Assembly: GCF_004362215.1 (NCBI RefSeq)
Contig: NZ_SNWR01000001.1
Span: forward strand, 6,430,001 to 6,494,000
Direction of reading: 5' to 3'
Source of the DNA: Paractinoplanes brasiliensis
Lineage (GTDB): Bacteria; Actinomycetota; Actinomycetes; Mycobacteriales; Micromonosporaceae
Length of the DNA: 64,000 nt
Both the position numbers and the translations under genes were made by a program. The notes beneath the pieces were generated by a model. It made no database searches and had not been told where the DNA came from. It was given only the letters and a program-made list of their open reading frames with translations. Positions 58,564 through 64,000 of this stretch are shown piece by piece; the first letter of the stretch is position 1; each line of letters starts with the position of its first letter.

Positions 58564-61359
58564 ATGACCGACCTTCAGGCGATGCTCGACCGCACCACGG
58601 CGGCGATCAACCAGGTGGGCGCGCCGGACGACGCTGCTTGGCGTTTCGCCCGCGCCTGGATGCACGCGTGTCGATACGAGCAGGCCCACGCCGCGGCCGA
58701 CCTGTCGGCCGCGGCAGCCGATCTCGACGCGCTGCCGGCCGGGTTCCCGGGCCGGCCGAAGCTGGCCGCGGACCTGGTCACCAGCATGATCCGGGCCCAG
58801 CAGATGAGCGATCCCCGGATCGTGGCGCTGACCGCGGTGGCCGACGAGGACCCGCACCCCTTCGACCGCTGGCCCGCCACCGCGGCCGCCGTCCGGGCCC
58901 GGACCCTGCTGGAGGCCGGAATGCACGGCGGCCCCGGCTTCAACCTCCGGGCCGCCGTGCACGAGGTGGAAGGTCTCGTCGCGGTTGCCGCGGGTGTGCG
59001 CCCGCAACAGGACCTGGTGGAGAACGCCCGGGTGGCGCTGACTATGCTCCGCGACTTCACGGACGGCAACCCCAGCGAAATGATCAAGTCGCCGGAGCGG
59101 ATCCGCGAGATGCTGGCCATGCTGGAGAGCAGCGGGATCGGCGACACCTCGACGATCCGGATCAAGGCAACCGCCATGGCCGTCATGGCCGAGGGGGCCG
59201 CCTCGGCCATGACGGGCGACACGGCCGCACTCGCGGCCGGGATGCGTGAAGCTCAGCAACTCATCAGTGGGCTGGCGCCGGACGACCCCGCACACGGCCA
59301 GTTCGCCGATCTCGCCCGCGCTCTCGGTCCGATCCTCGACCTCAACGACAGGTTCACCACCACAGCGTCGTCACCGAACGTGGACGAGAACCTGGAAACT
59401 CTGCGGTCCCAGGCCGCGGCGCCGGGGCTGACACCGGCCGAACGGGCGATCCGCCTGCACAACCTCGGCTTCGCCGAAATGGGGTACGGCTTCGACTCGG
59501 ACGCCACGCTCGACTCGGGCATCGAGCACCTGCGGGAAGCGGTCGCGCTGGCCGGGGAACACGACCATCGCCGGGTCTTCTATCTCTCCAGCCTGGGAAC
59601 GGCCCTGCTGCGCCGGGTCGAGATGCTCGCCGGCCGCGCCGACCTGACCGAGGCGACCCAGCTGCTCGAAAAGGCCCGCGTGCTCGCCGGCTCGGAATCA
59701 CACAGCCACTGGACCACGCTGAGCAACGTGCTGGCCCACGCCTACCGGCTGGCCGGGCAGCGGGTGCGCGGCCGCGAGGTGGCCCTGTCCGGGTTGCGGG
59801 GCCACGCGTGGAGCGTGCTGCTGCAGGCCGACACCGCGGCCGTCCAGGTGGCGGCACGGCACGCGGCCGGGGACGCGCTGGACGTCGCCTCGTGGTGCCT
59901 GCAGGACAACGATCCCGAATCGGCGGCGGCGGCCCTGGACGCCGGGCGGGCCCTGATCCTGTACGCCGCCACCGAGACCCGCGACCTGGCGGCCCGGATG
60001 CTCGACGAGGGACGCCCCGACCTCGCCGAGCGCTGGCGGGCCGCCACCGCCGACGGCTCCGAGGTGCCCGGTGAGCTGCGCCGCGAAATCATCAGCGCGC
60101 TCGCCCACATCCCGCTCGACCAGGCCGGCAGCACGCAGGCGCCCCCGGACGCCGGCTCCGCGCGTCTGCTCTCGCTGCCCGACCTCAACGAGGTACGCGC
60201 CGCGCTCACCTCCCTCGGCGCCGACGCGCTCGTCTACCTGATGCCCGGCACGGAGCGTTCCGGCGCCGCGGTGATCGTGCCTGCCGGGGAACCGCCGACC
60301 TGGATGGTGCTGTCGCAGCTGGGCCGCGGCTGGGGAGCGGAGTTCGACGCCTTCCTGACCGCGACCACCCGTACGAGCCGCAGCCCGGACACGCGTGACC
60401 TCGCCGCCTCGGTTCCCGTCGGCACGCTGGACGACTTGTGCGAACAGGCGTGGACGGCGGCGATCGGCCCGGTCCTGGAGCGCATGCCGGAGGCGTCGCG
60501 AATCGTGCTGATCCCGATGGGGGAACTGGTCCGGATTCCGTGGCATGCCGCCCGCCGGACGGTCGGCGGGCGGCCGCGCTACGCGATCGAGGACGTGACC
60601 TTCTCGTACGCGCCCTCGGCCCGGCTGCTGTGTGACGTGGCCTGGCGTGGCGCCGCGATGCCCGCGCAACGGTGCCTGATCGTCGCCGACCCGGACACCG
60701 CCGGGGCCGCCGCCGACCTGGGCGCGGCCCGGACCGAGGCGTGGGCCATCCGGGAAGCCTTCTACCCTGACTCCCGCTACGTCGGCCGTGCCCCGGACGG
60801 CTCACCGGGCCCCGACGGTTCCGGCACCCGCAAAGAGGTGACGGAGTGGCTCGCCGACGACGAAGAAGCGGGCGCGCTGCTGCATCTGGCCTGTCACGGC
60901 GTGGTCGAGCCCAGCGCCGATTCGGCGGACACGTCGTACCTGCTGTTGTCGGGCGGCGAACGGCTGTCGGCCGAGGAACTGGTGTCGTCGGCGGCGGGCG
61001 CCGGTCGTCCCATCGCCCTGGCGGTGCTGGGCGCGTGCAGCAGCGGAGTCTGCGGGCGTGGCGACGACGAGGCGTTCAGCCTGAGCACCACGTTGCTGGC
61101 CGGCAACGTGGCGACGGTGGTCGGCAGCCAGTGGAGTGTGCCCGACGCGGCCACCTCGGTCCTGATGTTCATGTTCCACCACTACCTGCGGCACGAGAAC
61201 CTGGCGCCGGCCGAGGCCCTGCGGCAGGCCCAGCTCTGGATGATCACACCGGACGAGGAACCTCCCGCCACGATGCCGGCCCGGCTCAGGTCGCTGACCG
61301 CCCGCTCGGAACCCGCGTCCCCGGCCGAGTGGGCGGCCTTCGTCCACTTCGGCCGATAA
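58564..61359 (+). CDS. CHAT-domain caspase-like protease with TPR-like N-terminus (CHAT1)
   Basis: A 931-residue protein. The N-terminal 560 residues are helical repeats (TPR-like: GIEHLREAVALAGEHDHRRVFYLSSLGTALLRR, TEATQLLEKARVLAG). The C-terminal CHAT domain (about 620-925) has the caspase-type dyad: His in LLHLACHGVVE and Cys in LAVLGACSSGVCG, with FSLSTTLLAGNVATVVGSQWSVPDAATSVLM after. CHAT proteases act in stress and cell-death or defence pathways when activated by partners. The ATG has no clear ribosome site; the transcript may be leaderless. CHAT2 follows 20 bp downstream. Confidence 0.92.
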   Translation: MTDLQAMLDRTTAAINQVGAPDDAAWRFARAWMHACRYEQAHAAADLSAAAADLDALPAGFPGRPKLAADLVTSMIRAQQMSDPRIVALTAVADEDPHPFDRWPATAAAVRARTLLEAGMHGGPGFNLRAAVHEVEGLVAVAAGVRPQQDLVENARVALTMLRDFTDGNPSEMIKSPERIREMLAMLESSGIGDTSTIRIKATAMAVMAEGAASAMTGDTAALAAGMREAQQLISGLAPDDPAHGQFADLARALGPILDLNDRFTTTASSPNVDENLETLRSQAAAPGLTPAERAIRLHNLGFAEMGYGFDSDATLDSGIEHLREAVALAGEHDHRRVFYLSSLGTALLRRVEMLAGRADLTEATQLLEKARVLAGSESHSHWTTLSNVLAHAYRLAGQRVRGREVALSGLRGHAWSVLLQADTAAVQVAARHAAGDALDVASWCLQDNDPESAAAALDAGRALILYAATETRDLAARMLDEGRPDLAERWRAATADGSEVPGELRREIISALAHIPLDQAGSTQAPPDAGSARLLSLPDLNEVRAALTSLGADALVYLMPGTERSGAAVIVPAGEPPTWMVLSQLGRGWGAEFDAFLTATTRTSRSPDTRDLAASVPVGTLDDLCEQAWTAAIGPVLERMPEASRIVLIPMGELVRIPWHAARRTVGGRPRYAIEDVTFSYAPSARLLCDVAWRGAAMPAQRCLIVADPDTAGAAADLGAARTEAWAIREAFYPDSRYVGRAPDGSPGPDGSGTRKEVTEWLADDEEAGALLHLACHGVVEPSADSADTSYLLLSGGERLSAEELVSSAAGAGRPIALAVLGACSSGVCGRGDDEAFSLSTTLLAGNVATVVGSQWSVPDAATSVLMFMFHHYLRHENLAPAEALRQAQLWMITPDEEPPATMPARLRSLTARSEPASPAEWAAFVHFGR

Positions 61360-61378
61360 CTGAGAGGTGAAGGCGCAC

Positions 61379-63649
61379 ATGCCGGAAGAGGAAAGCTTCG
61401 CGCGGCGTCTGGTCAACCGCAACGCCCGCTGGGCGGCACTCGCCGTGAGCGTGGCCGCCTGCCGCGACCAGGTCGGCGCGGCTCTGGCCGCGCCGGGGGA
61501 TCCGGTGGCCTTCGTCCATGCGGCGCTGGCCACGCTGGAGCTCAACCAGATCGCCGAGGAACTGGCCGATCCCGACTGCACCGAGCTGGCCGCGAACGGG
61601 CTGACGGCGTGTCTCCGGGTCGCCTCGGCGCTGCCCGCCGTCGCGCTCGAGTTCGAGGTCATCCGGCACGCTGTGCAGGACCTTCAGGACGCACGCCGCC
61701 GGATCGCCGCCCTCACGTTGCGGCACCGGGCGACCCGGGCCGAGAACGCCGGCCGCCCGCGGGAGGGTCGCCGGCTGCGCGAGCAGGCGCTGCCACAGGC
61801 GCCCGCCGGGTCGTACCTGGAGGCGGTGCTGCTGATCGAGCTGGAGCGGATGCCCGAGGCACACCGGGTGCTCGACCGGCTGGACCTGCCCGACCCGGTG
61901 GTCATGGCCGAGCTGAACATCCGCGCCGACCGGCCGGACGTCGCCCGGGACATCCTGGCCCGAGCGACAGGGACGCCGCCGGCCGACATCCGGCCCGCAG
62001 ACGATGAGCACCCGGCCTACCGCGATCCGGCCCACCGCGATCCAGCCCCGACCGATCCAGCCCCGACCGATCCGGGTCTGACCGGTCCGGCGCGCCCGGA
62101 TCCGGCGTGGGGCGATCTGGCGCGCCGGGCCGGCATCGAGCTCGACCTGGGCGATGCCGCGGCGGCCGACAAACTGGCCGCCCAGGCGATCGCCGTGTTC
62201 GAGCGCGGTGCGATGGCCAACGACTACTACCGCGCGCTGGCCGGTGACCACGTGGCGGTCGCCGGGTTGTACCACGTCGCCTCCCGGGCACGGCTGGCGC
62301 TGGGCGACGCCGGCGGCGCGTTCCGGCTGGCCGACCGGGTGCGTGCGGCGGCCGCCCAGCCGGGCCGGAACCTGGCGATCCGCGCCGCCGAAGCCCGGCT
62401 GGGCGCCACCCATGAGCGGCTGGCGGCGGCCGCGCTGCGCGGCGAGCAGCCCACGCACGCCGAGGTGGCCGCCGAGGCGATGGCGGCCGAAACCGCTGTG
62501 GACCGGGCTTCGGCGGGCTCTCCGGTCACCTGGCCGCCCGGGGCCGGCCTGGACGAGATCCAGGCGGCACTGCCCGCCAGGGCCGCCCTGCTGTACTACC
62601 AGTCGTTCGACCGGGAGCTGATCATTTGGGTGGTCCGGCGCGACGGGGCCGAGTGGCGGTCGCGGAACCTGTCGCGCCGCGACCTAGCCCGCGCCGCCCG
62701 CGAGCTGCACACGGCGTGCGCCGACCTGACCGGCCGCGGGGAACGTGTGCCGGAGCTGGCGGCCCGCTTGGCGGCAGACCTCGTCACACCAGTGGCGGAC
62801 GAGCTGGCAGGGGTGGACCGGCTGTTCGTGGCGCCGCCGGGAAACCTGATGCTGCTCCCGTTCGCCGTGCTGCCGCTGAACCGGGTTCCGCTGGGCGAAC
62901 AGTTCGTGCTCTCGATGCTGCCCTCGGCCGAGCTGCTGACCCGGCCGGGAACCGGCCCGCGGCTCGACGACGGCCGGGGCGCGTTGCTGGTCGGCGATCC
63001 GCTGTACGCCACGCTGCCCCGGCTGCCCGGCACGGGTGTTGAGATCCGGGCGATCGCTGAGCGGCTCCCGACCTCGGTGGTGCTCGAGGGCGAGGCCGCC
63101 ACCGCCGAGGAGTTCGCCCGCCACGTGGGCGGCAAGTCCGTCATCCACCTGGCCACCCACGGCGCCGTCGACGAGCTGCGGCCGTATCTGAGCGAGCTCG
63201 CCCTCGGCGGCCGGGACCGGATCACGTTGCCCGGCCTGGCCGCGCTGGACCTGGACGTCGATCTGCTGGTGCTTTCGGCCTGTCACACCGGCCGGGGCCG
63301 GGCCACCGCCGGAGGGGACGTGCTCGGCCTGACCCGGGTGGCTCTGGCGGCCGGTGTCCGCCACGTGATTGTGTCGTTGTGGCCGGTCGACGACATCTCG
63401 ACCTGCCTGCTGATGACCGACCTGTACGAGCGACTGGTGCACGGGCAGAGCGTGGCCGAGTCCCTGGCCGGCGCCGCGCGCCACCTGCGGACGGTGGACG
63501 ACAAGCAGCGCCTGGCCGCGTACGACGGGCTGGCCGGAGCATCCCACGTGAGCCGGGTCCGTGACTTGGAGGCTGCCGAGACGAGTGTCCCGGCCGGCCA
63601 CCGTCTGGCACCGGCGCACTATGCGCCGTTCATCCACATCGGCGTCTGA
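61379..63649 (+). CDS. CHAT-domain caspase-like protease 2 (CHAT2)
   Basis: A 756-residue protein. The N-terminal part is helical (MPEEESFARRLVNRNARWAALAVSVAACRDQ) and contains a proline-rich repeat linker around residues 210-245 (YRDPAHRDPAPTDPAPTDPG; DNA 62010-62110), then TPR-like helices. The C-terminal CHAT domain (about 400-750) has VIHLATHGAVDE (His) and LLVLSACHTGRGR (Cys), then GLTRVALAAGVRHVIVSLWPVDD. I use the ATG at 61379 with AGGTGAAGG upstream. The active-site pair is complete, as in CHAT1. Two proteases in tandem could cut different targets or one another. Confidence 0.9.
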   Translation: MPEEESFARRLVNRNARWAALAVSVAACRDQVGAALAAPGDPVAFVHAALATLELNQIAEELADPDCTELAANGLTACLRVASALPAVALEFEVIRHAVQDLQDARRRIAALTLRHRATRAENAGRPREGRRLREQALPQAPAGSYLEAVLLIELERMPEAHRVLDRLDLPDPVVMAELNIRADRPDVARDILARATGTPPADIRPADDEHPAYRDPAHRDPAPTDPAPTDPGLTGPARPDPAWGDLARRAGIELDLGDAAAADKLAAQAIAVFERGAMANDYYRALAGDHVAVAGLYHVASRARLALGDAGGAFRLADRVRAAAAQPGRNLAIRAAEARLGATHERLAAAALRGEQPTHAEVAAEAMAAETAVDRASAGSPVTWPPGAGLDEIQAALPARAALLYYQSFDRELIIWVVRRDGAEWRSRNLSRRDLARAARELHTACADLTGRGERVPELAARLAADLVTPVADELAGVDRLFVAPPGNLMLLPFAVLPLNRVPLGEQFVLSMLPSAELLTRPGTGPRLDDGRGALLVGDPLYATLPRLPGTGVEIRAIAERLPTSVVLEGEAATAEEFARHVGGKSVIHLATHGAVDELRPYLSELALGGRDRITLPGLAALDLDVDLLVLSACHTGRGRATAGGDVLGLTRVALAAGVRHVIVSLWPVDDISTCLLMTDLYERLVHGQSVAESLAGAARHLRTVDDKQRLAAYDGLAGASHVSRVRDLEAAETSVPAGHRLAPAHYAPFIHIGV

Positions 63650-63655
63650 CCGCCC

Positions 63656-63800
63656 GGCGGAGGCGCCACCCCGCCCGCGGAGGGCGTCACCGCTCGGCCC
63701 GGCGAAGGGCATCGCCACCCGGCGCGCGGAGGGGGTCACCGTCCGGCCCGGTGAAGGGCATCGCCACCCGGCCCGCGGAGGGCGTCATCGCCGCCGCCCG
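63656..63800. repeat. 49-bp tandem repeat downstream of CHAT2
   Basis: A unit starting GCGGAGGGCGTCACC recurs at 63677, 63726 and 63775 (period 49 bp). Each unit contains two related halves (GCGGAGGGCGTCACC and GCGAAGGGCATCGCCACC). It lies between CHAT2 and the convergent gene at the edge of the window and has no gene in it. It may mark a transcript end or be unstable repeat DNA. Confidence 0.8.
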
Positions 63801-63810
63801 GTGGGGGTTT

Positions 63811-64000
63811 TCACCGGTCAGGGCCGGCGGACAGCAGGGCCGTCACGGCGGCGACGACGCGGTCGAGGCGGGCCGGATCGCCGAGCAGCGTGAGCACCTG
63901 TTCCGCTCCGGTCTCGTCCGCGTCCGGGGTGCGGTCGAGACCGTCCGACGGCGGTGTCGAGCCGAACACCGCCCGCAGCACCGCCGGAACGAGCACGGCC
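63811..64000 (-). CDS. C-terminal end of an unrecognised protein
   Basis: A frame on the minus strand is open from the window edge to a stop at 63811. The last 61 residues are rich in Ala, Asp and Leu (GAEQVLTLLGDPARLDRVVAAVTALLSAGPDR) and look helical. The rest of the gene lies outside the window. No function can be given. It converges with the CHAT genes. Confidence 0.6.
   Translation of the reverse strand, partial: AVLVPAVLRAVFGSTPPSDGLDRTPDADETGAEQVLTLLGDPARLDRVVAAVTALLSAGPDR

Overview
The window is high-GC DNA (third codon positions almost all G or C) from an actinomycete. The gene families (enediyne-type PKS, SARP regulator, LprG/P55-like pair, SCO0854-like protein, frequent GTG starts) suggest a mycelial actinomycete, perhaps Micromonosporaceae; the family is inference. 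Gene products were assigned by reading the proteins, without database searches.

Region 1 (about 1-23.6 kb) is most of an enediyne-type biosynthetic cluster. It has a DUF1702 protein, a single-protein iterative enediyne PKS (KS-AT-ACP-KR-DH-PPTase) and an E6-type flavin reductase on the plus strand. An UnbV-UnbU pair lies about 13 kb away on the minus strand. Between them are a LacI regulator, an MFS pump, a TPP enzyme, two glycosyltransferase-fold proteins enclosing a RapZ-YvcK pair, a SARP activator, a GalT-like enzyme and a second MFS pump. An AraC-type regulator with a good promoter marks the right edge. No E10-type thioesterase is visible.

Region 2 (23.6-39.4 kb) is mixed. It holds a GGDEF diguanylate cyclase preceded by a 37-bp tandem repeat, a Vms1/baeRF-like protein, an LprG-P55-like lipoprotein/transporter operon and a long inverted repeat. 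Next come a TerD-domain protein preceded by a tRNA-like gene with a 59-nt structured insertion in its anticodon loop, a three-gene DUF6271/decarboxylase-GNAT/MFS operon, a methyltransferase, a small monooxygenase and a Cdc48-like double AAA+ ATPase.

Region 3 (39.4-64 kb) is the most unusual part. After an IS110-family element there is an unbroken minus-strand run of 17 genes (57,670 down to 40,847), mostly with 4-26 bp overlaps. It encodes a ubiquitin-like protein ending RGG-SAGRV, a ThiF/E1 enzyme, two E2-like proteins, two JAMM/JAB proteins (one membrane-anchored), a radical SAM enzyme, a ClpB/ClpX-type AAA+ ATPase, an FHA/zinc-ribbon protein, a membrane Ser/Thr kinase, an OmpA-like lipoprotein and several membrane or coiled-coil proteins. 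Two CHAT-domain proteases and a helical protein lie next to it. A repeated box (GTCCGTCAGAGAA) precedes the operon and lies in the 36-bp divergent gap before the CHAT genes, suggesting one regulon. I read this as a bacterial ubiquitin-like conjugation system wired to phosphorylation sensing, AAA+ remodelling and CHAT proteases. The Cdc48-like ATPase across the IS110 insertion may belong to it.
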